DNA of 64,000 nucleotides from contig CAVQGM010000001.1 in assembly GCA_963712065.1 (NCBI GenBank), positions 186,001-250,000 on the forward strand, in the 5' to 3' direction. The notes beneath the pieces are model-generated. The model worked only from the letters and a program-made list of their open reading frames with translations, ran no database searches and was not told the DNA's origin. Source of the stretch: CAVQGM01 sp963712065 (GTDB taxonomy: Bacteria > Actinomycetota > Acidimicrobiia > Acidimicrobiales > Acidimicrobilacustridaceae). Positions 24,140 to 31,892 of this stretch are shown here, in pieces; the stretch's first letter is position 1; every line of letters starts with the position of its first letter. Both the position numbers and the translations under genes were made by a program.

Positions 24140-26935
24140 TCAGCTGCAGCCGCTGGTGCTCCCGCAGCTCGGGCAGGCGTGGCAGGAGCCGGCCCGCACC
24201 ATCTGGACGCCGCACTGCATGCACATCGGGGCGTCGCTGTGGCGCACCTCGGTGTGGGTCCGGCTGACCTCGACGGTGTCGATGAGCGTCGACGCCGACG
24301 GGATCGACGGCGGGTCGGCCGGCAGCTCGCTTCCCTGGCGGGTCTCCACCACCGTCTCCTCGACGCCGGGCAGCGTGGGCTGCATGCGCTCGGTCGTGGT
24401 GAGGATGTTGAGCTCGGCCCGCTCCTCGACCGACAGGTACTCGATCGCCAACCGGCGGAACAGGTAGTCCATCAGCGAGTTGGCGATGCGGATGTCGGGG
24501 TCGTCGGTCATGCCCGCCGGCTCGAACCGCATGCCGGTGAACGCCTCGACGAAGCTGCGCAGCGGCACGCCGTACTGCAGGCCGTGGCTCACCGAGATGG
24601 CGAAGGCGTCCATGATCCCGGCGAGGGTCGAGCCCTGCTTGGACACCCGCACGAAGATCTCGCCCGGCCGGCCGTCCTCGTACTCACCGACGGTGACGAA
24701 GCCCTTGCAGTCGGCCACCCGGAACTCGAAGGTGCGGGACTGGCGGGTGCGGGGCAGCTTCTGGCGCTTGGCCTCGTACACCACCTTCTCGATGACCTTC
24801 TCGACCACCTGGCTGGCCGCCACGGTCGCCGGCTCGCCCGACTCGCCGTCCTTGGTGGCCATGGCCAGGGGCTGGGCCACCTTGCAGTTGTCGCGGTAGA
24901 CGGCGATGGCCTTGAGGCCCATCTGCCAGGCGTCGACGTGGAGCTGCTCGATGTCTTCGACGCTGACGTCCTCGGGCATGTTGACCGTCTTGGAGATGGC
25001 GCCGGAGATGAACGGCTGCACCGCCGCCATCATCTTCACGTGCCCCAGGTAGTGGATGACGTTGTCACCCATGGAGCAGGCGAACACCGGCAGGTGCTCG
25101 CCCTTCAGGTTGGGCGCCCCGACGATCGACTTGTGCTCGTCGATGTAGGCGATGATCTGGTCGATCTCGGTGGTGGAGTAGCCGAGGTTGGCGAGGGCCC
25201 GCGGCACGGTCTGGTTGACGATCGACATCGTGCCGCCGCCCACCAGCTTCTTGAGCTTCACCAGGCCGAGGTCGGGCTCGATGCCGGTGGTGTCGCAGTC
25301 CATCATCAGGCCGATGGTGCCGGTGGGCGCCAGCACCGACGCCTGCGAGTTGCGCACGCCGAAGTCGGCGGCCACGTCGCAGGCCTCGTCCCAGGCCTGC
25401 TGAGCCGACGACAGCAGCTCGGCCGGCACCATCTCCTCGTCGATGTTGGCCGCCTCCTGGCGGTGCATGTCGAGCACCCGGAGCATGTGCTCCTCGTTGT
25501 CGGCGAACCCGGCGAACGGGCCCATCCGGGCCGCCGTGCGGGCCGACGTGGCGTAGGCGTGGCCGGTCATGAGGGCGGTGATGGCCGCCGCCCAGGCCCG
25601 GCCGCCCTCGCTGTCGTAGGGCAGGCCGAGCGCCATGAGCATGGCGCCGAGGTTGGCGTAGCCGAGGCCGAGCTGGCGGAACCGGCGGGAGTTCTCGCCG
25701 ATCGCCTCGGTCGGGTAGTCGGCGTTGCCGACGAGGATCTCCTGGGCGGTGAACACGACCTCGACGGCGCTGCGGAAGCCCTCGACGTCGAAGCGGCCGG
25801 CCTCGTCGAGGAAGGTCAGCAGGTTGAGGCTGGCCAGGTTGCACGCCGAGTTGTCGATGTGCATGTACTCCGAGCACGGGTTGGACCCGTTGATGCGCCC
25901 GGTGTTGGCCGCCGTGTGCCACCGGTTGATGGTGGTGTCGTACTGCATGCCGGGGTCGGCGCACTCCCACGTGGCGGTGGCGAACTGGCGGAGGACGTCG
26001 CGGGCGCGGACCGACCTCACGATCGCGCCGTCGGTGACGGCCCGGAGGTGCCAGTCGGCGTCGTCGACGACGGCCTGCATGAAGTCGTCGGTGACCCGCA
26101 CCGAGTTGTTGGCGTTCTGGTACTGGACCGAGGTGATGTCCTTGCCGTCGAGGCTCATGTCGAACCCGGCGGCCTCGAGGGCACGGGCCTTGCGCTCCTC
26201 GTGGGCCTTGCACCAGATGAACTCCTCGATGTCGGGGTGGTCGACGTTGAGGATGACCATCTTGGCGGCGCGCCGGGTCTTGCCCCCCGACTTGATGGTG
26301 CCGGCCGAGGCGTCGGCGCCGCGCATGAAGCTCACCGGGCCCGACGCCGTGCCACCGCCCTTCAGCAGCTCGACGCTCGACCGGATGCGGGACAGGTTGA
26401 TCCCCGAACCGGACCCGCCCTTGAAGATCGTGCCCTCCTCGACGTACCAGTTGAGGATCGAGTCCATGGTGTCGTCGACGGCGAGGATGAAGCAGGCCGA
26501 GGCCTGCTGGGGGACGCCTTTGACCCCGATGTTGAACCAGACCGGCGAGTTGAACGCCGCCCGCTGGGTGACGAGGAGGTACTTGAGCTCGTCGCGGAAG
26601 GCGTCGGCCTCGCGGCCGTCGGCGAAGTAGCCGTCCCGCGTGCCCCACTCGGTGATGGTGTCGGTGACCCGGTCGATGACCTGGCGCAGCGAGGTCTCCC
26701 GCTCGGGGGTGCCGAGGGTGCCACGGAAGTACTTCTGGGCGACGATGTTGGTGGCGTTGAGCGACCAGGAGGCCGGGAACTCGACGTCGGTCTGCTCGAA
26801 GGCGACCGAGCCGTCCTTGTAGTTGGTGATGCGGGCGTCGCGCCGTTCCCACTCGACCATGTCGTAGGGGTGGACCCCCTCGGTGGTGAAGTGTCGGCGG
26901 ATCCCGATCGCGGCCTGCTCCGGCGCCATGGCCAT
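24140..26935 (-). CDS. nrdJ: Vitamin B12-dependent ribonucleotide reductase, class II
   Basis: 931 residues. Class II reductase using adenosylcobalamin to make deoxynucleotides. Visible are FNSPVWFNIG, the long glycine-rich segment FKGGSGSGINLSRIRSS, the catalytic NPCSE with nearby Cys residues, APTGTIGLMMDCDTTG and KTVNMPEDVS. The C terminus ends in CMQCGVQM, CHACPSCGSTSGCS, the redox/zinc Cys tail of long actinobacterial NrdJ. ATG 26935 (MAMAPEQ) has AGGAG eight bases upstream. A strong promoter and two NrdR boxes lie upstream; the leader is about 180 nt. Confidence 0.95.
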   Translation of the reverse strand: MAMAPEQAAIGIRRHFTTEGVHPYDMVEWERRDARITNYKDGSVAFEQTDVEFPASWSLNATNIVAQKYFRGTLGTPERETSLRQVIDRVTDTITEWGTRDGYFADGREADAFRDELKYLLVTQRAAFNSPVWFNIGVKGVPQQASACFILAVDDTMDSILNWYVEEGTIFKGGSGSGINLSRIRSSVELLKGGGTASGPVSFMRGADASAGTIKSGGKTRRAAKMVILNVDHPDIEEFIWCKAHEERKARALEAAGFDMSLDGKDITSVQYQNANNSVRVTDDFMQAVVDDADWHLRAVTDGAIVRSVRARDVLRQFATATWECADPGMQYDTTINRWHTAANTGRINGSNPCSEYMHIDNSACNLASLNLLTFLDEAGRFDVEGFRSAVEVVFTAQEILVGNADYPTEAIGENSRRFRQLGLGYANLGAMLMALGLPYDSEGGRAWAAAITALMTGHAYATSARTAARMGPFAGFADNEEHMLRVLDMHRQEAANIDEEMVPAELLSSAQQAWDEACDVAADFGVRNSQASVLAPTGTIGLMMDCDTTGIEPDLGLVKLKKLVGGGTMSIVNQTVPRALANLGYSTTEIDQIIAYIDEHKSIVGAPNLKGEHLPVFACSMGDNVIHYLGHVKMMAAVQPFISGAISKTVNMPEDVSVEDIEQLHVDAWQMGLKAIAVYRDNCKVAQPLAMATKDGESGEPATVAASQVVEKVIEKVVYEAKRQKLPRTRQSRTFEFRVADCKGFVTVGEYEDGRPGEIFVRVSKQGSTLAGIMDAFAISVSHGLQYGVPLRSFVEAFTGMRFEPAGMTDDPDIRIANSLMDYLFRRLAIEYLSVEERAELNILTTTERMQPTLPGVEETVVETRQGSELPADPPSIPSASTLIDTVEVSRTHTEVRHSDAPMCMQCGVQMVRAGSCHACPSCGSTSGCS

Positions 26936-27059
26936 GGGCTGTCTCCTGGGTGTAGGGCGGGTGTTCTGGGGACGATCAGCCCGGTATTCCGGAGGCTTCA
27001 GCCTACCGGCGCAAGGTGCCGGACCCCCCGCTCCACCCCGTCGCACCGCTGTCGCGGCA

Positions 27060-27075
27060 CCACAAGATGTTGTGG
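27060..27075 (-). promoter_or_regulatory. NrdR box 1
   Basis: CCACAAGATGTTGTGG has 6-bp inverted arms and fits the known NrdR box, close to the Streptomyces form with AACATCTTGTG. It lies about 40 bp downstream of the predicted nrdJ transcription start. Confidence 0.75.
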
Positions 27076-27101
27076 TGAGCCGGCCCCCTCCATCCCCCGG
27101 G

Positions 27102-27117
27102 CCACAAGATGTGCGAG
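27102..27117 (-). promoter_or_regulatory. NrdR box 2
   Basis: CCACAAGATGTGCGAG shares the first 11 bases with box 1 and has a degenerate right arm. It is 42 bp from box 1, four helical turns, and overlaps the predicted start of nrdJ transcription. Paired NrdR boxes at whole-turn spacing are typical. Confidence 0.7.
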
Positions 27118-27119
27118 GG

Positions 27120-27149
27120 ATTACACCACCGTAATTACGACCGTGTCAA
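27120..27149 (-). promoter_or_regulatory. nrdJ promoter
   Basis: On the minus strand TTGACA (27144-27149), an 18-bp spacer and TGTAAT (27120-27125). Six of six -35 and five of six -10 matches, unusually strong for this genome. Transcription would start near 27113, inside NrdR box 2. Confidence 0.75.
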
Positions 27150-27489
27150 CGGTTCGTCGACGGAAAATCCCGACGTCGTCCGACGGTGGTGCCCCGCGTG
27201 CTGCGACGCGACTCGACAGGTCGGAGCCGTCGGACGGGCGCGCGTCGGGACATCTCCCTGCTCGCACCTCCACCCGTCGCCTCCAAGGAGTCGTCCTGCC
27301 AGCCAAGAACCTGCGTGAGACGCCAGCCACCATCCGTCGCCCGCGTCGCAGCACGCTGCGGGGGCCAACCTACGGAGTCGGGCCTGTGGGGAGGAAGGGG
27401 AACAACCCTGTGAATTGCCGGTGGATTTCCGGTGCCCCGGTCCACAGGTCGGTGGATGACCGGCGGCGGCCCCGAACCGCCCGAGTCGG
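27150..27489. other. Non-coding stretch between nrdJ promoter and lipase stop
   Basis: About 340 bp. Open frames here have no family signatures and read as shadows. Several CCGGTGGAT-like and GGTCCACAG words occur near 27415-27465, but none is a proper DnaA box and no hairpin with a convincing terminator form is seen. Confidence 0.4.
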
Positions 27490-28395
27490 TCAGAGGGCGG
27501 CGCGGCGCGGGGCCGGCGACGGGTTCGGCGGCGCCGCCGGATCGACGACGGCGGCCGTCCCGATGCCTCGCACCGGGTTGCCGTACCCGGCCATCCCCTC
27601 GGCCGCCCCGAGCTGGTCGACGATCGAGCGGGCCAGTCGGCGCGACAACATGATCGACAGGTGCCCGTGGTCCTTCACCAACAGGTTGGTGGCGGCCAGC
27701 TCGGGCTCGAGGATCATCGCTCGGCGGGCCGGCACGAGCAGGTCGAGGTTCGAGTAGTAGGCCACGAAGCGCGTGGGCAGCGGCCGGGCGCTGTAGCGGA
27801 GCAGGGTCATGACCTCGGACCCGGGCCGCAGCTGGTGGCCGCTCACCAGCGGACCGAAGGTGCCCACCATGGACCCGTACTCGGCGAGGCGGACCCCCCC
27901 GTGGGGCGACGCCACGGTGATGCACACCCCGACGTCGCGGAGGCCGAGCACCTGCACCGCGTACCGGGCGATGACCCCGCCGAGCGAGTGGCCGACGAGG
28001 TGGACTCGCTCGACGCCGAAGTGGGCTTTCAGCTCCTCGGCCCGAGCCACGCAGCGCTCGGCCAGTCCGGGGATGTCGTCGGAGAGCGGGTTGTAGTTGA
28101 GGGCGTGCACGCGACCGAAGCCGGCCTGGTGGAGGTCGCGGCGCACGAACAGCCAGTTGGACTTGTTGGCCCCGTAGCCGTGGACGAGCAGCACCGGGGT
28201 GTCGACGGTGCCCTCCTCCGAGGAGCTCCGTCGCAGCTCCTGCACCCCGGCATCGGCGAAGCCCATCGGCCACATCCCGATGGTGATGAGCGTCGACACC
28301 GCCTCGCGGACGTGGCCGCGGTAGGTGGTGGGCCGGCGCGCCGCGTGGACGACCGATGCCACCGGCGCCACCGCACGCTGCAGTCGTCCTGCCAC
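27490..28395 (-). CDS. Lipase/esterase, alpha/beta hydrolase (PGAP1-like)
   Basis: 301 residues. VLLVHGYGANKSNW is the oxyanion segment; VGHSLGGVIARYAV contains the nucleophile Ser; ITVASPHGG follows, as in triacylglycerol lipases of the EstA/PGAP1 type. KDHGHLSIML near the end supplies the His. The first 50 residues include a hydrophobic stretch (STLITIGMWPMGF) but no clean signal peptide. GTG 28395 has GGGGAGG six bases upstream. Divergent from the reductase gene, sharing the region with the DosR-like box. Confidence 0.83.
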   Translation of the reverse strand: MAGRLQRAVAPVASVVHAARRPTTYRGHVREAVSTLITIGMWPMGFADAGVQELRRSSSEEGTVDTPVLLVHGYGANKSNWLFVRRDLHQAGFGRVHALNYNPLSDDIPGLAERCVARAEELKAHFGVERVHLVGHSLGGVIARYAVQVLGLRDVGVCITVASPHGGVRLAEYGSMVGTFGPLVSGHQLRPGSEVMTLLRYSARPLPTRFVAYYSNLDLLVPARRAMILEPELAATNLLVKDHGHLSIMLSRRLARSIVDQLGAAEGMAGYGNPVRGIGTAAVVDPAAPPNPSPAPRRAAL

Positions 28396-28474
28396 GGATC
28401 CTCCCCTCTCGCCCCCGGACCGATGTCCCACCGGCCCGGCACGCAATCTCCCCCCTCCGCACACCCCCCGGATA

Positions 28475-28488
28475 GGGACTTCGGTCCC
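28475..28488. promoter_or_regulatory. DosR-like palindrome between divergent genes
   Basis: GGGACTTCGGTCCC satisfies the core GGGACTTNNGNCCC known for mycobacterial DosR boxes. It sits 80 bp upstream of the lipase GTG and 68 bp upstream of the reductase GTG. The same bases can also fold as a 5-bp stem with a UUCG tetraloop, so an RNA role is the alternative. Confidence 0.5.
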
Positions 28489-28555
28489 GACGTGACCAGA
28501 TGGCCACAGGGGGTCGTGCGGGCCGTCGTCGGGCCCCGCCGCTAGGGTCCGTCGG

Positions 28556-29299
28556 GTGCGGCGCCTCCTCCCCGACCCCGGCGAGGACGTCGACGTCGCC
28601 GCCGCCTACCTCGCCGACGAACGCCCTCCCCCACCCGGCCGACCGTGGTTCGCGGTGAACATGGTGGCCAGCGCCGACGGCGCCATCGCCGTCGAGGGGC
28701 GCTCGGGCGGCCTGTCGAGCCCCGGCGACAAGGCCGTGTTCTTCGCGCTTCGGGGCCTGGCCGACGTGATCCTCGTCGGTGCGGGAACCGCCCGGGCCGA
28801 GGGGTACGGGCCGCCGCGGCTGTCGGCCGAGGCGCAACACGCCCGCCGGGCGCGGGGCCAGGCCCCGCTCCCCCGCCTCGCGGTGGTGACCGGGCGCCTG
28901 GCCCTCGACCCCGCCGCCCGGCTCTTCGGCGGCGCGCCGACGCCGCCGCCCCTCGTGCTCACCGTCGCCCACGCCCCCGCCGATCGGCGGGTGGGGTTGG
29001 CCCGGGTGGCCGAGGTGGTCGACGTGGGCGAGTCGATGGCGACCGCCGAGGACATCGCCACCGCGCTCGCCGCCGCCGGCGCGTCGGTGGTCGTGTGCGA
29101 GGGCGGCCCGACGCTGAACGGGGTGCTGGTGGCGGCGGGGATGGTCGACGAGCTGTGCCTCACCGTCGCCCCCCTGCTGGCATCGGGGGACGCCGGTCGC
29201 GCCGCGGTGGGCCCGACGCCGGCGGCCCCGGAACGCCTGCGGCTGGCCCGCGTGCTCGAAGAGGACGGGGCGCTGTTCCTGCGTTACGTCGCGACCTGA
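28556..29299 (+). CDS. Pyrimidine reductase of the RibD C-terminal family
   Basis: 247 residues, a stand-alone RibD_C reductase domain related to dihydrofolate reductase. VNMVASADGAIAVEGRSGGLS is the substrate loop, DVILVGAGTARAEGY the NADPH site, and VCEGGPTLNGVLVAAGMVDE the family's EGG motif. It probably reduces the ribosyl side chain in riboflavin synthesis or a related pteridine, but no other rib genes are nearby, so the specific role is open. GTG 28556. Confidence 0.83.
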   Translation: MRRLLPDPGEDVDVAAAYLADERPPPPGRPWFAVNMVASADGAIAVEGRSGGLSSPGDKAVFFALRGLADVILVGAGTARAEGYGPPRLSAEAQHARRARGQAPLPRLAVVTGRLALDPAARLFGGAPTPPPLVLTVAHAPADRRVGLARVAEVVDVGESMATAEDIATALAAAGASVVVCEGGPTLNGVLVAAGMVDELCLTVAPLLASGDAGRAAVGPTPAAPERLRLARVLEEDGALFLRYVAT

Positions 29300-29314
29300 C
29301 CGCGGTGGGCGGCC

Positions 29315-29782
29315 TCAGTGCCGCTTGGGCTCGGTGGCCTTGGTGAGCAGCCGGATCTCGCGCTGGAAGTCGGCGGGGTCGTCGAAGTCCTTGTAGACGC
29401 TGGCGAACCGGACGTAGGCGACCTGGTCGAGGTCGCGGAGGCGCTCGAGCACGGCCAGACCGACTTGCTCGCTCGTGACCTCGGGACCGACGGCGCGCAG
29501 CTCGTCCTCGAGCTCGGCGGCCAGCTCGCCCACCTGCTCGAGGGTGATCGGACGGCTCTTGGCGGCGGCGATCACCCCGGCCTCGACCTTGGCCCGTGCG
29601 AACGGCACCCGGTCACCGGAGCGCTTCACCACGACCAGCGGCGCCTCCTCGGCCCGCTCGAAGGTGGTGAAGCGGTGCCCGCACGCCAGGCACTCCCGGC
29701 GGCGGCGGATGGCCGAGCCGTCGTCGGCCGTGCGCGAGTCGACGACCTTGTCGTCGAGGGTCGCGCAGGCCGGGCATCGCAC
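29315..29782 (-). CDS. nrdR: Transcriptional repressor NrdR
   Basis: 155 residues. The zinc ribbon is CPAC...CLACGH; the ATP-cone follows with VVKRSGDRVPFARAK and ends in VRFASVYKDFDD, the family's signature. NrdR senses dATP/ATP and represses ribonucleotide reductase genes. GTG 29782 places the first zinc Cys at residue 3, as in other NrdR proteins; the open frame upstream is not coding. Targets in this window are the two NrdR boxes before nrdJ, 2.7 kb away. Confidence 0.95.
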   Translation of the reverse strand: MRCPACATLDDKVVDSRTADDGSAIRRRRECLACGHRFTTFERAEEAPLVVVKRSGDRVPFARAKVEAGVIAAAKSRPITLEQVGELAAELEDELRAVGPEVTSEQVGLAVLERLRDLDQVAYVRFASVYKDFDDPADFQREIRLLTKATEPKRH

Positions 29783-29858
29783 CAGCGGGACGCTACCGCC
29801 CGGCGACGGCAGCAACCGGACGCCACCCACCAGCGGGACGACGCGGCCCGCCGGGTGG

Positions 29859-30326
29859 TCAGTCGACAAGGCCATCGAGGTCGAGCCGCTGTCCGGCCAC
29901 CAGCGCGCCACCTCCGGTGCGCTCGGCGAGCCGGTCGACGAGGGGCCGGACGTCGCCCTCGGGCTGGAGCCGTCGGGCGATCTCCCACGCCGTGTCGCCG
30001 GGCTGGACGACGTAGCCGGCGGTGACCTCCGGGGCGGCGGCGCTCGGCCCGGAGGCGGGCTCGGTGGCCGCGGGGGCGCCGTCCGGAGCACCGGACGAAC
30101 CGACCAGGGCGGCGGCGCCGACGGCGGCCAGCGCCAGGGTGGCGACCACGACGAGGCCGAGGAGGCCGGCGACCAGGCGCCGGCGCCGGTACACCGCCGG
30201 GTGGAGACGCCGGCGACGGGCGGCGTCGCGGCCGCCGGGGATGACCCGCAGCGGCGCCCGCGCCGGTTGGCGGCGGGGGTCGGTGCCGGGGGTGAGGGTG
30301 GGGATGGGGGCGAGCACGGCGGCCAT
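29859..30326 (-). CDS. LysM membrane protein next to lexA, probable SOS cell-division inhibitor
   Basis: 155 residues: a basic cytoplasmic N terminus of about 50, one transmembrane helix (LVAGLLGLVVVATLALAAVG), an Ala/Pro linker, and an extracytoplasmic LysM domain starting YVVQPGDTAWEIARRLQ. The arrangement lexA / LysM gene / nrdR matches Mycobacterium (Rv2720, Rv2719c, Rv2718c, from memory), where the LysM protein is DNA-damage induced. B. subtilis YneA is the functional analogue. ATG 30326 has AGGAG ten bases upstream. LexA boxes lie in its promoter region. Confidence 0.82.
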   Translation of the reverse strand: MAAVLAPIPTLTPGTDPRRQPARAPLRVIPGGRDAARRRRLHPAVYRRRRLVAGLLGLVVVATLALAAVGAAALVGSSGAPDGAPAATEPASGPSAAAPEVTAGYVVQPGDTAWEIARRLQPEGDVRPLVDRLAERTGGGALVAGQRLDLDGLVD

Positions 30327-30398
30327 GGGACCAGTCTCCTGAGGGGATGTGACAGGAACTCGGGGTTCGACGGGGACGGTGGGCGGCGCCTCCGCTCC

Positions 30399-30436
30399 CG
30401 TTCGCCGTCGGGGGTCGTCCCCACCGACGGCGAACG
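30399..30436 (-). other. Inverted repeat in the leader of the LysM gene
   Basis: CGTTCGCCGTCGG and its exact complement (13 bp) flank a 12-base loop. It lies between the predicted start of the LysM transcript and the gene; the outer end shares bases with the LexA box at 30431. It could limit translation or act as an attenuator; no test is possible from sequence alone. Confidence 0.5.
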
Positions 30437-30444
30437 CCCGTTCG
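30431..30444. promoter_or_regulatory. LexA (SOS) box 1
   Basis: CGAACGCCCGTTCG, perfect CGAAC-N4-GTTCG. It is just downstream of the predicted LysM gene -10 region. Confidence 0.85.
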
Positions 30445-30453
30445 CCTCCCTCG

Positions 30454-30483
30454 AGCCAACCACGAACGGGCGTTCGACGTCAA
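30454..30483 (-). promoter_or_regulatory. Promoter of the LysM gene
   Basis: Minus strand TTGACG (30478-30483), 18-bp spacer, TTGGCT (30454-30459). The -10 is weak, but a LexA box fills the spacer just as in the recA promoter. Confidence 0.45.
30463..30476. promoter_or_regulatory. LexA (SOS) box 2
   Basis: CGAACGGGCGTTCG, perfect arms, in the spacer of the predicted LysM gene promoter. Confidence 0.85.
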
Positions 30484-30492
30484 GGGGCGATG

Positions 30493-30506
30493 CGAACGGG
30501 TGTTTG
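30493..30506. promoter_or_regulatory. LexA (SOS) box 3
   Basis: CGAACGGGTGTTTG, one mismatch in the right arm. It overlaps the -35 of the lexA promoter. Confidence 0.75.
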
Positions 30507-30532
30507 CCACCACCACCGCGCCGTGGTACTCT
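30504..30532 (+). promoter_or_regulatory. lexA promoter
   Basis: TTGCCA (30504-30509), 17-bp spacer, TACTCT (30527-30532) with an extended TGG just before it. The start would fall near 30539, inside LexA box 4, giving a leader of about 120 nt. Confidence 0.7.
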
Positions 30533-30533
30533 A

Positions 30534-30547
30534 CGAACGCCTGTTCG
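30534..30547. promoter_or_regulatory. LexA (SOS) box 4
   Basis: CGAACGCCTGTTCG, perfect arms, covering the predicted lexA transcription start; the expected site for autorepression. Confidence 0.85.
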
Positions 30548-30661
30548 TCAGCCTGGCCGGCGAGCAGGGTGCACACCCATGTCGTCCACCGGTGGAAGGC
30601 CGGGGACCGCACCGCTTCCCCGAACGAGACGACCGCCCGTCAGGGCCCCCAGGAGGTCACC

Positions 30662-31315
30662 GTGCCCCGCAAGCCCGCTCCCACCCCGATGCCCGAGCTC
30701 ACCGCTCGCCAGCTCCAGATCCTCGAGTGCATCGAGCAGTCGATGCGCGACCGCGGCTTCCCGCCGTCGGTGCGCGAGATCGGCGAGGCCGTCGGCCTCA
30801 CCTCCCCCTCCACCGTCCACTCCCACCTGGCCACCCTCCAGCGGCTCGGCTACCTGAAGCGCGACGCCAGCAAGCCCCGCGCCCTCGAGGTCCGCTGGGA
30901 TCCCAACTCGAGCGCCATGATCGAGCGGCGCCCGGTGCGCCACGTGCCCCTGGTGGGCGACGTGGCCGCCGGCACCGACGTGCTCGCCCAGGAGAACGTC
31001 GAGGAGGTCCTGCCCCTCCCGGTCGACTTCTGCGGCGAGGGCGACCTGTTCATGCTCCGGGTCCGGGGCGACTCCATGATCGAAGCGGGCATCCTCGACG
31101 GCGACTTCGTCGTGGCCCGCTCCCAGCCCGACGCCGACAAGGGCGACATCGTCGTGGCCGGCATCCCCGGCGAGGAGGCCACGGTGAAGACCTACACCCG
31201 CAAGGCCGGCAAGGTCGTGCTGGTCCCCGCCAACCCGGTGCTCGAGCCGATGGAGTTCGACCCCGAGGAGGTCACCGTGTTCGGCAAGGTCGTCACGGTG
31301 ATGCGCAAGCTCTGA
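30662..31315 (+). CDS. lexA: SOS repressor LexA
   Basis: 217 residues. The N-terminal winged helix has LTARQLQILECIEQSM and GFPPSVREIGEAVGLTSPSTVHSHL. The self-cleavage site is Ala103-Gly104 in DVAAGTDV, the nucleophile Ser138 in GDSMIEAG and the general-base Lys176 in VKTYTRK. GTG 30662 is fixed by AGGAGG five bases upstream (30651-30656); frames further up are non-coding leader. Four LexA boxes lie between it and the divergent LysM gene. Confidence 0.96.
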   Translation: MPRKPAPTPMPELTARQLQILECIEQSMRDRGFPPSVREIGEAVGLTSPSTVHSHLATLQRLGYLKRDASKPRALEVRWDPNSSAMIERRPVRHVPLVGDVAAGTDVLAQENVEEVLPLPVDFCGEGDLFMLRVRGDSMIEAGILDGDFVVARSQPDADKGDIVVAGIPGEEATVKTYTRKAGKVVLVPANPVLEPMEFDPEEVTVFGKVVTVMRKL

Positions 31316-31326
31316 CCCGTCGTCGG

Positions 31327-31795
31327 TCAGTCGGCCAGCTTGGTGATGGCTTCCTCGTAGCGGGATCGTTCGCGGGCGGTGCCCAGGTCGGGGCTGGCGA
31401 AGGCGTCGACCACCATCCCGTCCTCGTCGATCACGAACGTGGCCCGGTTGGCGCAGCCGACCGCCTCGTTGAACACGCCGTAGGCGCTGGGCCACCTCCC
31501 CGTGGGGCCAGAAGTCGGCCAGCACCGGGAACTGGTAGCCCAGTCCCTCGGCCCACTGCTTCTGCACCTGCCGGCTGTCACACGACAGCGCCACCACCTG
31601 CACGCCGGCGGCCTCGAACTCGCCGACGTCGTCGCGGAGGGTGCACAGCTCCCCCTCGCAGACGCCACTGAAGGCGAACGGGTAGAACACCAGCGCGACG
31701 GCCCTGTCGCCCCGGAAGTCGGAGAGCCGCACCGTCTCGCCGTGCTGGTCCTTGAGCTCGAACTCCGGGGCCTCCTGGCCGATCTCGATCGCCAT
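31327..31795 (-). pseudogene. Peroxiredoxin (AhpE/Bcp type), frame-shifted
   Basis: About 155 residues once the frame is repaired. MAIEIGQEAPEFELKDQHGE leads to FYPFAFSGVCEGELC with the peroxidatic Cys46, then CDSRQVQKQWAEG and FPVLADFWPHGEVA. After that the frame is lost at 31489-31491, where a run of three C on the minus strand seems one too long. The next frame continues AYGVFNEAVGCANRATFVID to the stop at 31327. GGAGGAG lies upstream of ATG 31795. The domain is otherwise complete, so a sequencing error is as likely as a true mutation. Role: thiol-dependent peroxide reduction. Confidence 0.8.
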
Positions 31796-31892
31796 GGGAT
31801 CGCTCCTCCGTGGGGGTGAAGGGGTGGGTCGATGGCCCGCCGGGCGCCTCCCGGGCGGGTTGCCGGCGGCAGTGTAGGAGTGCGGGGCCGGC

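Noticed and set aside
27150..27489. DnaA-box-like words and a possible origin
   Set aside because: Only partial matches to TTGTCCACA, no AT-rich unwinding element and no dnaA or dnaN nearby.
23780..27757. Plus-strand open frame of 1325 codons opposite nrdJ
   Set aside because: nrdJ on the minus strand has all class II reductase motifs; the plus frame has none.
29315..30463. 382-codon frame as a longer NrdR
   Set aside because: The N-terminal 227 codons are the shadow of the LysM gene; NrdR should start right before the first zinc Cys, as GTG 29782 does.
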